From an uncultured Desulfovibrio sp. (lineage in GTDB: Bacteria; Desulfobacterota; Desulfovibrionia; Desulfovibrionales; Desulfovibrionaceae): DNA of 64,000 nucleotides. The DNA lies in NCBI RefSeq assembly GCF_944324525.1, contig NZ_CALUWS010000002.1, forward strand, positions 1-64,000, written 5' to 3'. Of this stretch, positions 25,732-34,907 are shown one piece after another. Positions within the stretch are counted from its first letter, which is position 1; every line of letters starts with the position of its first letter. Below the pieces are notes generated by a model. It saw nothing but the letters and a program-made list of their open reading frames with translations, ran no database searches and was not told where the DNA came from. A program made the translations under genes and the position numbers.

Positions 25732-27106
25732 CCCGCTTTTCTGGGAACACGGACTTTTCCTCCAGCCGCAGCACTTCCAGCTGGCCCACCGGCAGCAGTT
25801 GGCGGCGCTCACGCGCATGGCCTCCCTGCTGAATCCCCATCTCTGGGGCGTACGGCGCTTGCGCCTCAACGAGGACGCGCTCAACAACGGCATTTTCGAG
25901 GTCACCCACATGGAGCTGCTGCTGCGCTCCGGGGAATGGGCCATGCTGCCGGACAACGCCAGCCTGCCGCCGCGCGCCTTCCTGTCCTCCTGGACGACGC
26001 CGGAAGAGCCGCTGACCGTCTCGCTGGCCCTGGCCGAATTCCGCGAGCAGGGCAACAACGTTCTGCGCACGGACGATCCGTCCGAAGCGCCGGAGAGCTA
26101 CCGCTACACCGCGCCGCTGACGCCGCAGATCATCCCCGACCTCATGGGCGACGGCCCGGAGGCCGACGTTGCCGCCGTCCGCTTCAACCTGCGGCTCTGC
26201 TTCGGCCCGGACGACTGCCCCGACCTGCCGCGCTTCCCGCTGGCGCGGCTGCTGCGGGACGGCGACCGCATCCGCCTGGACACGTCCTTCACCCCGCCCT
26301 GCGTGGACATCAACGCCGCCGCCGAATTGCGCCATCTGCTGCATGACGTGCGGGACACCCTGCTCTCCCGCAGCCGCCAGCTGGAAGAATACAAGATCAT
26401 CGCCGGGGACGCGGGCGTTTCCGGCGTATCGTCCCTGCACGGCATCACGCTCTTCAGCGTGCTGGGCATCCTCAGCCGCAACGTCCCCGAGCTGGAACAG
26501 TTCCTGGACGCGCCCTCCATCCATCCGTGGCCCGTCTACCGGGCGCTCTGCCGCCTGGTGGGAGAGCTATCCGTCTTTTCCGCCACGCTGTCGGCCCTGG
26601 GGGAGACGCCGCAGGGGATCCGCGCCCTGCCGCCCTACGATCACGAGGATCTGCAGGCCTGCTTCCGTGCCGCCTGCGGCATCATCGCCCGCCTCGTGGA
26701 TACCTTCGTCATCGGCCCGGCCTTCACCTTCCCTCTGGAAGCGCAGGGACGCCCCGACCGGCTGGGGGTCGTCCTGCCGCAGACGGCCCGCACAGGGACC
26801 TACAGCTACTGGCTGCTGGTGCGCAGCGCACGGCCCGAAGGGCTTGCCGAACGCCTGGAACGCCTCGCCAAACTGGCGCCCACGGAAAGCATCGACGGCA
26901 TCGTCGCCCAGGCCCTGCCCGGCGTCCGTCTGCGTGCCTCCGCCCAGCCTCCCGCCGGCCTTCCCCAGCGCACCGACACCCTCTATTTCACCATCGATCA
27001 GAATGACCCGCTGTGGCGCAAGATCATGCAGCAGGGCAATCTTGCGCTGACGTTCCCCTCCCCTCCTGACGATCTCGCCGTAGTGCTGGCCGTCATCCAG
27101 CGTTAA
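25721..27106 (+). CDS. tssK: T6SS baseplate protein TssK
   Basis: The 461-aa TssK (ImpJ/VasE family) trimer links the baseplate to the TssJLM membrane complex. The N-terminus SPLFWEHGLFLQPQHFQLAHR is the family signature. Further marks are SFTPPCVDINAAAELRHLL, SRSRQLEEYK and the C-terminal LYFTIDQNDPLWRKIMQQGNLAL block. It is coupled to tssJ (11-nt overlap) and followed by tssL. Confidence 0.96.
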   Translation: MYDSPLFWEHGLFLQPQHFQLAHRQQLAALTRMASLLNPHLWGVRRLRLNEDALNNGIFEVTHMELLLRSGEWAMLPDNASLPPRAFLSSWTTPEEPLTVSLALAEFREQGNNVLRTDDPSEAPESYRYTAPLTPQIIPDLMGDGPEADVAAVRFNLRLCFGPDDCPDLPRFPLARLLRDGDRIRLDTSFTPPCVDINAAAELRHLLHDVRDTLLSRSRQLEEYKIIAGDAGVSGVSSLHGITLFSVLGILSRNVPELEQFLDAPSIHPWPVYRALCRLVGELSVFSATLSALGETPQGIRALPPYDHEDLQACFRAACGIIARLVDTFVIGPAFTFPLEAQGRPDRLGVVLPQTARTGTYSYWLLVRSARPEGLAERLERLAKLAPTESIDGIVAQALPGVRLRASAQPPAGLPQRTDTLYFTIDQNDPLWRKIMQQGNLALTFPSPPDDLAVVLAVIQR

Positions 27107-27121
27107 GGCCGCGTGCCCCGG

Positions 27122-27925
27122 ATGGACCACATGGATCTCATTCCCCGTTTTTCCCGTCTCATGGCCGAAGCCCTGCACTGCGGCAGCACGCCCGCCGGGC
27201 TGGAGCTGCCCCTTGCCGAAGTGCACGAACGCCTGAAGCTGCTGGCCGATGAGGAACGCGCCCTGCCCCTGCCGGAACCGGACGTTTCCGCCGCCATTGC
27301 CGGACTGCCGCTGACGGAGGAGACCTCCTCCCCCGGCGATGCCGCCCAGCGCCTGCGGCTCGCCTGCGAGAATGCCCGCTTTGCCGTCTACGCCTGGGTC
27401 GACGAACAGATACTGCAAAGCTCCCGCCTCGACGCCACGGACTGGCTCGGCTACAGCCTGCAGTATCATTACTTCGACACCACGGATGCCGGACGGGATT
27501 TTTTTGCCCGGCTCAGGACCCTTGCCGGTAGCGCGGTCCCGTTCGTGGACGATGCCGCCCCCGAGGCGGCGGATGGGCCGGCGGACAACGGCCCGCAGAA
27601 CCTGGAGGCCGTCCTGCTGCACGGCGGGGATGAACTCACGCTGGCGACCATACGGGTGTATGCGCTCTGCCTGCTTTACGGCTTCAAGGGAATGCTGCAT
27701 GATTTCCCGGAGGCGCTGACCCGCTACCGCAAGGCGGCCTATCTGCTGCTGCGGCACGGCGGCGAGGCCACGGCCCAGCCGTCCGGCCCGGCCCGCGCCG
27801 GGGAGTCCCGTGTGGCCGAGGTGCTGGAAAAGGCCGCCTTTGTGCTCGTCCCGCCTCTGGTCGTCCTGCTTTTCGGGGCCTTATGCGCCGCGGAGCTGGC
27901 CAATATCCCGCTGCCGCGCTTCTGA
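27122..27925 (+). CDS. tssL: T6SS inner-membrane protein TssL (DotU/IcmH type)
   Basis: TssL partners TssM in the inner membrane. From ATG 27122 the product is 267 aa; GTG 27113 and ATG 27131 are alternatives. It has the cytoplasmic DotU domain (FAVYAWVDEQIL; TDWLGYSLQYHYFDTTDAGRDFF; LYGFKGML) and a single C-terminal membrane helix (AAFVLVPPLVVLLFGALCAA) followed by only about 10 residues. There is no C-terminal OmpA-like peptidoglycan-binding domain, so cell-wall anchoring must come from another protein. Confidence 0.92.
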   Translation: MDHMDLIPRFSRLMAEALHCGSTPAGLELPLAEVHERLKLLADEERALPLPEPDVSAAIAGLPLTEETSSPGDAAQRLRLACENARFAVYAWVDEQILQSSRLDATDWLGYSLQYHYFDTTDAGRDFFARLRTLAGSAVPFVDDAAPEAADGPADNGPQNLEAVLLHGGDELTLATIRVYALCLLYGFKGMLHDFPEALTRYRKAAYLLLRHGGEATAQPSGPARAGESRVAEVLEKAAFVLVPPLVVLLFGALCAAELANIPLPRF

Positions 27926-28075
27926 GCCTCCCACAGTCGAAGGCGGCCGGAGCGATCCCCGCCGTCATACGGATACAGCGTGCGCGGCCCGTCGCGGAGA
28001 CGCCCCCGGCAGCCCGGAGACGGGAGACGGCGGGCCGTCTGGTCGGGAGCGGCTGACGCGCAAGGACAGATACGA

Positions 28076-31000
28076 ATGCGAACATTGGGCAAGATACTGA
28101 AAATATTGCTCTGGACCGTGCTGCTGGTCCTGGTGCTGGGCGTGCTGACGGTGCTGGCATGGTGGATGCGCTGGCCGCTGGCCACCGGCGCCGTCATCCT
28201 GCTCGGCCTGCTGGCCGGGATCGCCCTGCTGGTGGCGGTGCGCTTCCTCCTGCGCTGGAACAACAAAAAGCTCTTCATCCGCAAGGTGCTGAGCGAGCAG
28301 GCGAGCACGAACCTCACCCTGCCGGCGGCGGGCGGCCTGGCCGACGCCTGGCGGCAAGGCATGAACATCATGGTGACCTCGCCCGCACGTTTCCGGCAGA
28401 CCCTGCGCTACAGCCAGCCGTGGTTCCTGACCCTTTCCTGCGATGGCGGGCCGTCCCTGCTCCAGGGAACGGGCAAGACCGTTCCCGCCGAAGAGAACGC
28501 CCCGCTGCGCTGGCACTTTTTGCGTTCTTCCGTCGTGCTGGAATGCGCCGCCCCGGAAGGCGACAGCCAGGACTGGGCCTCCCTGCTCGAACTGGCCGCC
28601 GGACAACGCGGGGGCTATCCCTTCCAGGGTATCGTCCTGACGGTCTCGGCCCGCCGCCTGCAGGCGGCGGATGAGGATGGCCTGCCCGCACGCGGCATGG
28701 CCATGGCCAATGCCGTGCAGCAGTTCCTGCTCTGCCGGCGGCGGTCCTGCCCTGTTTTCGTGCTGGTGCGCGATCTGGACGCCCTGCCGGGCATGGATGC
28801 CCTGGTGCGCCTGCTGCCGGACGGCGTGCCGGAGCAGCCCCTCGGGCTTGTGCTGGAACAGCCCGAAGAGGAGCTGCCCCGGGCGGCCGAACGCGCGGCC
28901 CGCCTGCTGGAAGGCGGCCTCCAGCGGCAGGCCAGGGACGGCATGGCTCCGCAGGGCGACGCCCTGTACGCCCTGCACGGCCTCCGGGAACTCGGCCCCC
29001 GGCTCTCCCGCCTGCTGGCCCCGCTGTGCGCGCCCGTCGCCCATCAGGCCTTCAGCCCGCTGCGCGGCCTGCACTTCTGCTTTGGCGCGCCCCTGCCCGA
29101 ACGCGGCGGGACGCCGCCCTTCGTCTCGGAATACTTTGCCGGTCTCCTGCCCGCGCAGGGCTTTTCCCGCCCGCTCAGCGGGGGCCTCCCCTTCTTTGCC
29201 TCCACGCGCCTGTGGCTGTTCGGCGCCTGGCTGCTGGTCACGCTTTTCGCCTGCGCCCTGCTCATGGCCAATACCATCTATCAGCGAAATGTGCTCACCC
29301 TGCCTCCGCCGTCCACCGAAAGCATCTCCAGCGATCCCAAGATACGGACGCTCTACGCGGAGATGCTCTACGCGCTGCAGCTGGAGAACGCCCGCAAGAG
29401 CTGGCTGCTGCCGACGTTCGGACTGGACATGCTGGAACACGCCGAGCGCCGGAGCAAGAAGCATTTCGTGGAGCAAACGTATGCGGGGATCATGGCGCCC
29501 CTGCGCAACCGGCTGCATGCCGGCCTCGTACAGCCTGTCACCCCGCAGAACAGGGCCCGGTATCACGATACGATCCTGCAGATAAGCTGGCTGTGCGACG
29601 TCGTTTCCGAAAAGATGCGCACGGGCAGCATCAAGGAATCCGCAAGCATGGAGGTCTTCCCGCTGGTCGGGGAGCAGGAAGACTGGAACATGATCTCCGC
29701 GCAGCTCTATCTTTTCGCGCTGGACTGGATGCCGGACAATGAGATGCAGCGGGCGCTGGCCGCGGGGCTGCGCTCCCTGCTGGAACTGGCCGTCGCGCGC
29801 AATGAGGTCTCCCTGCTGGACGATGTGGAACAAAGCCTCAATGCCAATCTGCCCGCCGCCCGCATCTGCCTCTCCCAGTTCTGGGAGGAGGTCGCGCCGG
29901 GCAATGAAAAGGACGTGTGCGTGCCTCCGGCTTACACGGCCCGGGGCTATGAGGTGATGGACGACGCGCTGTCCGACATCCTGACCATCAGCGGCGGCAA
30001 TGACTCCATGCGTCAGAACCTCAACGCCTTCCGGCATGAGTACCTGCGCCGCTATGAACGCGCCTGGCGGGAATTCGCCGAGGCCTTTGCCCAGGGCTGG
30101 AGCAACCTGCAGCAAAGCGAAGTCTTTGCCGCTCTGGGGGCCGGCGGCGACATCGCCGCCCTGCCGCATGTGCGTCTGCTCCGCCGCATGGGCAGCGAGC
30201 TCCTGCCGCCCGCCCGCTACGCGAAGGAGAACGGCACGGCCCTCTCGCCCTGGATACAGGATGCGCTGCTTCTGCAGGTCTTGTGCGATATCGCCCTGAC
30301 GGATCCCCAGAGCGGCAAGATGCCGGTCTGGCGGAGCATCCTCTCCCTCTCCCTCGAATCGCCGGAACTGCTGGCCTCCCTGCGCGAGATCACGCGGGAT
30401 CTGGAGCATCTGCGGCAGTCGCTGCAGGCCGCCATCGCCCTGCGGGGCTACCTTGCCCAGTGCGGCGAACTGCTGCGCATCATGGGCAGCCAGAGCCGCG
30501 CCCTGGGCCTGGCGCAGAAGCACTTTGCCAATCCCCGGGACATCCCGGCGGACAGTCCCTACACGGCGGCGCAAAAAGCCATGAAGGGGGTGGTGCAGCC
30601 GCTGTCCGCCCCGCATGGCGCAGGCCGCCTGCTGCTGACGGACATGCTGGACTGCCTGCGGCAGGGGATCACCGTCCAGGCGGCGGCCGCCGTGCAGCAC
30701 AAGTGGGAGAACGAGGTGCTGAGCAGTCCGGTCGCCCTGTATGAAGGCCACGACCTTGAGGCCCTGTACGGCAAGGACGGGGTGGTCACGAAGTTCCTGG
30801 GCAGCGTCCTCACCCCGCTGATCCGGCGGCAGGACGCCGCGCCGGCGGCCGCCTTCTGGGACGGGACGCCCTTCCCCTTCACCTCGGACTTCCTCGGGGC
30901 CATGTCGCGCGCCGAAGCCGTGGCGGTCACGCCTCCGCGCGAGTCGTACGACGTGCTGCTGCGCTCGCAGCCGACCATACTCAACCGGGACGCGACCCAG

Positions 31001-31369
31001 CGCCCCGACAGTACGGAGTTCTCCCTCCGGTGCAACGAGGGGACGCAGCGGCTGATCAACAACAACTACCCGCGCTCGGGGCGCATTCACTATGTGGAAG
31101 GGGCGTGCTCCACGGCCGGCATCACCCTGCGTTTCCCCGCTCTGGAACTGCGGTACGAATATCCCGACTTCATCGCCTTCCTGCGGGATTTCCAGTACGG
31201 CGAGCGCACCTTCACCCCTGAGGACTTCCCCGATGCCGCGGAAAAGCTGAACGCCATCTCCGCAAGGAGCATGACGGTGCGCCTGCTGCCGGACAATGCC
31301 GCGGCCTTGCTCGAAGCCCGGGAAAACGCTCCGTCCACGCTGCCGGAAAGGATCGTCTATACATGGTAA
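28076..31369 (+). CDS. tssM: T6SS inner-membrane protein TssM (IcmF type), degenerate P-loop
   Basis: TssM spans the periplasm and contacts TssJ. The product is 1097 aa. ATG 28076 has AAGGAC at 28062-28067. Two membrane helices lie in residues about 8-55 and a third at about 378-400 (LWLFGAWLLVTLFACALL), then the long periplasmic IcmF and DUF1215-like region to the C-terminus. The cytoplasmic domain keeps the PWFLTLS strand, but the usual GxxGxGKT loop is replaced by SCDGGPSLLQGTGKT and no DTAGR motif follows. Nucleotide binding is therefore doubtful, as in some other TssM proteins. It overlaps the next gene by 7 nt. Confidence 0.93.
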   Translation: MRTLGKILKILLWTVLLVLVLGVLTVLAWWMRWPLATGAVILLGLLAGIALLVAVRFLLRWNNKKLFIRKVLSEQASTNLTLPAAGGLADAWRQGMNIMVTSPARFRQTLRYSQPWFLTLSCDGGPSLLQGTGKTVPAEENAPLRWHFLRSSVVLECAAPEGDSQDWASLLELAAGQRGGYPFQGIVLTVSARRLQAADEDGLPARGMAMANAVQQFLLCRRRSCPVFVLVRDLDALPGMDALVRLLPDGVPEQPLGLVLEQPEEELPRAAERAARLLEGGLQRQARDGMAPQGDALYALHGLRELGPRLSRLLAPLCAPVAHQAFSPLRGLHFCFGAPLPERGGTPPFVSEYFAGLLPAQGFSRPLSGGLPFFASTRLWLFGAWLLVTLFACALLMANTIYQRNVLTLPPPSTESISSDPKIRTLYAEMLYALQLENARKSWLLPTFGLDMLEHAERRSKKHFVEQTYAGIMAPLRNRLHAGLVQPVTPQNRARYHDTILQISWLCDVVSEKMRTGSIKESASMEVFPLVGEQEDWNMISAQLYLFALDWMPDNEMQRALAAGLRSLLELAVARNEVSLLDDVEQSLNANLPAARICLSQFWEEVAPGNEKDVCVPPAYTARGYEVMDDALSDILTISGGNDSMRQNLNAFRHEYLRRYERAWREFAEAFAQGWSNLQQSEVFAALGAGGDIAALPHVRLLRRMGSELLPPARYAKENGTALSPWIQDALLLQVLCDIALTDPQSGKMPVWRSILSLSLESPELLASLREITRDLEHLRQSLQAAIALRGYLAQCGELLRIMGSQSRALGLAQKHFANPRDIPADSPYTAAQKAMKGVVQPLSAPHGAGRLLLTDMLDCLRQGITVQAAAAVQHKWENEVLSSPVALYEGHDLEALYGKDGVVTKFLGSVLTPLIRRQDAAPAAAFWDGTPFPFTSDFLGAMSRAEAVAVTPPRESYDVLLRSQPTILNRDATQRPDSTEFSLRCNEGTQRLINNNYPRSGRIHYVEGACSTAGITLRFPALELRYEYPDFIAFLRDFQYGERTFTPEDFPDAAEKLNAISARSMTVRLLPDNAAALLEARENAPSTLPERIVYTW

Positions 31370-32007
31370 CGTCCGCCAATGCCCAGCGCCTCCTTTGCCG
31401 CATCATGCTCGCCGCCTGGCTGATCGCCGTCGGCGTCATGGCGGTGGCCGCCCTGGGGGGCGGCGCTTCCACAGGCAATCTGCTGGCTCTCCTGTTCACC
31501 GGGAACAGCGGCGGGATGCCGGTCATGCCGCCCTCGGCCCCTGCCGCACCCGCGCCCGCACCAGAACCTGCGCCCGCGCCCACGCCGGAACCCGACCCCG
31601 TCCCGGAACCGGCTGTCCTGCCGGCCGTGGCCGCCGAGCCTTCCGCCTGGCGCGATCTGCCCCGCGGCAAGCGGCCGGGCAAAGGGAGACTGCTCCCTCC
31701 GCGCATCGAAGTGCGCAAGGACGGCTCCCTGCTGCTGCTCTTTGGCTATGAGGGCACGCTCGGCGAACATACGACCATCACTCCGGCCAATGTGCCGTCG
31801 CGCAGCGTCGACCTGCACGGACAGTGGGCCTCGCAGATCACGGTGGATTCCCGCCCGCAAAGCGGATGCGTCAAGCGCCTGCAGATCGCCTCCCATCCGG
31901 GCTGGCTGCGCATAAGCGCCGTCGGCCGCGATGCGACGCCCCTTGCCGCCGACGTGAGCTATTCCGACAAGGATGTGCGCATCATTTTCCATCCCCTTAC
32001 CCACTAG
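31363..32007 (+). CDS. membrane-anchored protein coupled to TssM
   Basis: The product is 214 aa. One N-terminal membrane helix (LAAWLIAVGVMAVAALGGG) is followed by a Pro/Ala/Glu spacer (repeated PAPAPEP), then a compact beta-rich domain of about 110 residues (RIEVRKDGSLLLLFGYEG; QIASHPGWLRISAVG; DVSYSDKDVRIIFHP) that would lie in the periplasm. The alternating strands recall AMIN-type domains, which bind the envelope, but the match is only by eye. The start overlaps tssM by 7 nt, so it is probably part of the membrane complex. It might supply the envelope anchor that TssL lacks. Confidence 0.72.
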   Translation: MVTSANAQRLLCRIMLAAWLIAVGVMAVAALGGGASTGNLLALLFTGNSGGMPVMPPSAPAAPAPAPEPAPAPTPEPDPVPEPAVLPAVAAEPSAWRDLPRGKRPGKGRLLPPRIEVRKDGSLLLLFGYEGTLGEHTTITPANVPSRSVDLHGQWASQITVDSRPQSGCVKRLQIASHPGWLRISAVGRDATPLAADVSYSDKDVRIIFHPLTH

Positions 32008-32098
32008 GGAGGGGCGAAACCGCAGGCGGCCTGCCGGGAGGAAGGCCGCAGCCCGGCGCATTGCCGCTTTCGAACGGACGCGGCAGGAGGCAGAGAAC

Positions 32099-32173
32099 AT
32101 GTTACGAGGCTCCGCTTATCCATCATCATGCGGCAACGCCCCGCGAACCTGCGGGGGGAGCGGGCGGGCATGA
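32099..32173 (+). CDS. 24-codon leader ORF coupled to tssE
   Basis: ATG 32099 has a strong SD, AGGAGG at 32085-32090 with 8-nt spacing. The ORF encodes 24 residues (MLRGSAYPSSCG..., ending GGSGRA) and stops at TGA 32171-32173, overlapping the tssE start as ATGA. The arrangement looks like translational coupling: ribosomes would finish here and restart at tssE, which has a weaker SD of its own. The peptide itself may have no function. Confidence 0.4.
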   Translation: MLRGSAYPSSCGNAPRTCGGSGRA

Positions 32174-32586
32174 GCCGGCTGCGCTTTCTGGAGCGCCTGC
32201 GGCATGCCCATACGCAGGGCGAGGAGCGCAATGCCGTGGAGACGGAAGACATCGTCCAGTCCGTCACCAATCATCTGTCGCGCATCCTCAACACGCGGCA
32301 GGGCAATACCGTGCTTGACCAGAACTTCGGCATGCCGGATTTCAGCGCCCTCGGCGCGACCTTCACCACAGCGGAGCTGCCGCGCATCGAGAAAGAGCTC
32401 TCGGCCTTCATCGCCCACTGCGAGCCGCGGCTCAGGCAGGTCCACCTGCGGTATGCGCCGGATCCCGAGCAGCCCCTGCAGCTGACCTTTCTGCTGGACG
32501 CCGAACTGGTGCTGGACAATAAAACGTTGCATATCCACTGGACGACCTTTGTGGAACCCTCGGGCCATGTGGTCATCTCCACCTGA
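32170..32586 (+). CDS. tssE: T6SS baseplate protein TssE
   Basis: The 138-aa TssE is a gp25-like baseplate wedge protein. Motifs are EDIVQSVTNHLSRILNTRQGNTVLDQNFGMPDF near the N-terminus and the GPW/gp25 core ending in LTFLLDAELV. ATG 32170 is preferred because homology begins soon after it. The nearby ATG 32128 would add 14 Arg-rich residues. It starts inside the stop of a 24-codon ORF. Confidence 0.93.
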   Translation: MSRLRFLERLRHAHTQGEERNAVETEDIVQSVTNHLSRILNTRQGNTVLDQNFGMPDFSALGATFTTAELPRIEKELSAFIAHCEPRLRQVHLRYAPDPEQPLQLTFLLDAELVLDNKTLHIHWTTFVEPSGHVVIST

Positions 32587-32635
32587 AGAGGGGAGCGCGC
32601 CTTCCCTGCCGCAGGCCGGAGGGCCCACAATGCGG

Positions 32636-32664
32636 TTGCCAAGGCCCTCAGTTATGGATACTCT
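32636..32664 (+). promoter_or_regulatory. candidate promoter for tssA-tssB-tssC
   Basis: TTGCCA (32636-32641), a 17-nt spacer and TACTCT (32659-32664) lie in the 159-nt gap before tssA, in a locally AT-richer stretch. Each hexamer matches consensus at four of six positions. Confidence 0.4.
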
Positions 32665-32745
32665 TTTGTAGAAATCTGAAATATCCTTTACGCTGCAGAC
32701 ACGACGTACAACCTGATGCGTCTGTCATGCTGAGAACCATGCAGG

Positions 32746-34338
32746 ATGTCTATGCAATTTCGAGAACTCGGGAAAACGCCCGTCAGCGACGCCCTCCCCG
32801 CCGGAGCCGAGGCGCGTCAAAGCCCGGAATACGAACGCCTGCTGGAAGAGACCGGCAAGCTGAGTTCCCTGCAGGGAGCCGCCGCCGTGGACTGGGAGAC
32901 GGTCGTCACCAGCGCGGCCGCGGTTCTGGAAAAGCAGGCCAAGGACATCCCGGCCGCCGTCTATCTCTGCATGGGGCTCGCCCACACCCGAGGCATGGAA
33001 GGTCTGGCCGACGGCGTCCGCATCCTGGCGGACCTGCTCGCCTGCTGGTGGGATACCTGCTTCCCGCCCCTCAAGCGCCTGCGGGCGCGCGCCAATATGT
33101 TCACCTGGTGGCACGAGCGCATGGCGCAATGGCTGTCCGCCGCGCCTTCGCCCATCCCCGCCGCTCTGCGGGACGAGCTGCTGGCTTCGCTGGACGAGCT
33201 TGACGGCCGGCTGGGCGTCTGCCTGCCGGATCTGCCGCCCCTGCGCGATCTGAAGGAACGCGTCCAGGCTCTTGAAGCGGAAGCGCCGGCCCAGCCCCCC
33301 GCGCGGGAAGCGACCGCACGGGAAGCTGCTGAAGCCGCCACACCAGAGGCCCCCACCCCGGAAGAGGCCGCCGCGCCGCCAGCCGCCCCCGTGAAGACGG
33401 CGGAAAAACCGATGCTCGCCACGGAGCCGCAGCCGCCGGCCGCCGCACCGGCGCCGCCGGCCGATGCCCAGGAAGCGCTGGCCAGTATGCTCGCCGCGGC
33501 GCGGGCCTACGCGGCCCTGGCCTTTGCCGGCGGCCTGCCGGAATCGTTCGTTGCCTGGAGCGCCCTGTATGCCGCGCTCTGGGGACGCATCGACAGGCTC
33601 CCGCCCGCCAGCGACGGCATAACGGCCCTGCCCGCCCCGCCGGAAGAGGATCTGGATTCCTGCCGCAGGCTGCTGTCCTCCGGGCGTGCCGCCGAATCCG
33701 CCGCCGCTCTTGCCCGGCTGCTGCCGGCCTGTCCCTTCTGCCTTGACGCCCAACGCCTGCTTTTCCAGGCTCTGACGGCCTGCGGACGCCCTCTCGACGC
33801 CGCCCGCGTGCGGAGTGAATGCCGGGAGCTGACGCGCCGCCTCCCGGGAGTGGCGCAGCTGGCCTTTACCGACGGCCGCCCGTTTGCCGACGCGGAGACC
33901 CGGCAGTGGCTGAACGAAACGGAAGCCGCGGCAGAAGGGGCTGCGCCGTCGCCGGCAACGGATGCGGCGGAAGAGACCCTGCGGCAGGCCCGCGCCGCCG
34001 CCGCCAATGGCGACCTGCCCGCGGCGCTGGACATGCTCGAAGAGCTTCGCCGCCGGCACGGCGCCGCCTCGGCCCAGGCCTTTTTCCCGCGCATCGAGCA
34101 GGCGCGCCTGCTGCTTGCCGGCGGGCATGCGCAGGCTGCCGCGCCGCTGGCCGAAGAACTGGAAGAAAGCATCACCCGGCACAGGCTGGACGACTGGCAG
34201 CGTGACGCCTGCCTGGATGCCCTGCGCGTCTGTCACGCCGTCTGGGCGCAGCTGGAAACGCCGGAAGCCCGGCAACGGGCCACGGCGACGGCGGCGGCCA
34301 TCTGCCGCCTGCGCCCCTCCTGCTCTCCCTATCTGTGA
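32746..34338 (+). CDS. tssA: T6SS assembly protein TssA
   Basis: The 530-aa TssA (ImpA N-terminal family, VasJ-like) guides sheath and tube polymerisation. The ImpA N-domain is clear (DWETVVTSAAAVLEKQAKDIPAAVYLCMGLAHTRG; LLACWWDTCFPPLKRLRARANMFTWW). An Ala/Pro/Glu linker spans about residues 180-245. The C-terminal half is a VasJ-type helical domain (SCRRLLSSGRAAESAAALARLL; FPRIEQARLLLAGG). The start MSMQF is at 32746 with an ATG alternative at 32752 and no strong SD. It precedes tssB by 69 nt. Confidence 0.92.
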   Translation: MSMQFRELGKTPVSDALPAGAEARQSPEYERLLEETGKLSSLQGAAAVDWETVVTSAAAVLEKQAKDIPAAVYLCMGLAHTRGMEGLADGVRILADLLACWWDTCFPPLKRLRARANMFTWWHERMAQWLSAAPSPIPAALRDELLASLDELDGRLGVCLPDLPPLRDLKERVQALEAEAPAQPPAREATAREAAEAATPEAPTPEEAAAPPAAPVKTAEKPMLATEPQPPAAAPAPPADAQEALASMLAAARAYAALAFAGGLPESFVAWSALYAALWGRIDRLPPASDGITALPAPPEEDLDSCRRLLSSGRAAESAAALARLLPACPFCLDAQRLLFQALTACGRPLDAARVRSECRELTRRLPGVAQLAFTDGRPFADAETRQWLNETEAAAEGAAPSPATDAAEETLRQARAAAANGDLPAALDMLEELRRRHGAASAQAFFPRIEQARLLLAGGHAQAAAPLAEELEESITRHRLDDWQRDACLDALRVCHAVWAQLETPEARQRATATAAAICRLRPSCSPYL

Positions 34339-34407
34339 CCGGCAGACGATTTTCCGGCCTCCTGAGCAGCGCACTCCGGGCGGCCGTCCGTAACATAAGG
34401 AGGTTCT

Positions 34408-34899
34408 ATGAGTAAGGAAGGCTCCGTCGCTCCCAAGGAGCGCGTCAATATCGTCTACCGCCCTGCCACCGGCGACGCCAGGGAAGAGGTGGAACTGCCG
34501 CTCAAGCTGATGGTGCTCGGCGACTTCACCCAGCGGGAAGACGACAGGTCGGTGGAAGACCGCGACCCCATCTCCGTGGATAAAAACAACTTCAATGACG
34601 TCATGAAGGGACAGGGGCTCGGCATGACCGTCTCCGTGCCCAACAAGCTGGTCGAGGATGATCCTGAAGCGCAACTGGCCGTCACGCTGCGTTTCGAGAA
34701 TATCAACGACTTCACCCCGGACGCCATCGTCCGGCAGGTGCCGGAGCTTGCCCGGCTGCTGGAGCTGCGCGAATCCCTCAAGGCGCTCAAGGGGCCGCTG
34801 GCCAACGTCCCCGAATTCCGGCGCAAGGTGCAGGAGATGGTCTCCGATGAAAAGGCCCGCGCAGCCCTGCTCAGCGAACTCAACCTCGACGAAAAATAG
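34408..34899 (+). CDS. tssB: T6SS sheath small subunit TssB
   Basis: The 163-aa TssB (VipA) forms the contractile sheath with TssC. Motifs are RVNIVYRPATGDAREEVELPLKLMVLGDFTQR and LRFENINDFTPDAIVRQVPEL. AAGGAGG precedes the ATG, a strong SD suited to a high-copy structural protein. It ends 8 nt before tssC. Confidence 0.97.
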   Translation: MSKEGSVAPKERVNIVYRPATGDAREEVELPLKLMVLGDFTQREDDRSVEDRDPISVDKNNFNDVMKGQGLGMTVSVPNKLVEDDPEAQLAVTLRFENINDFTPDAIVRQVPELARLLELRESLKALKGPLANVPEFRRKVQEMVSDEKARAALLSELNLDEK

Positions 34900-34907
34900 G
34901 AATCTCC

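Noticed and set aside
27965..31090. 1041-residue minus-strand open frame opposite tssM
   Set aside because: Shadow of tssM, low complexity, and no support from context.
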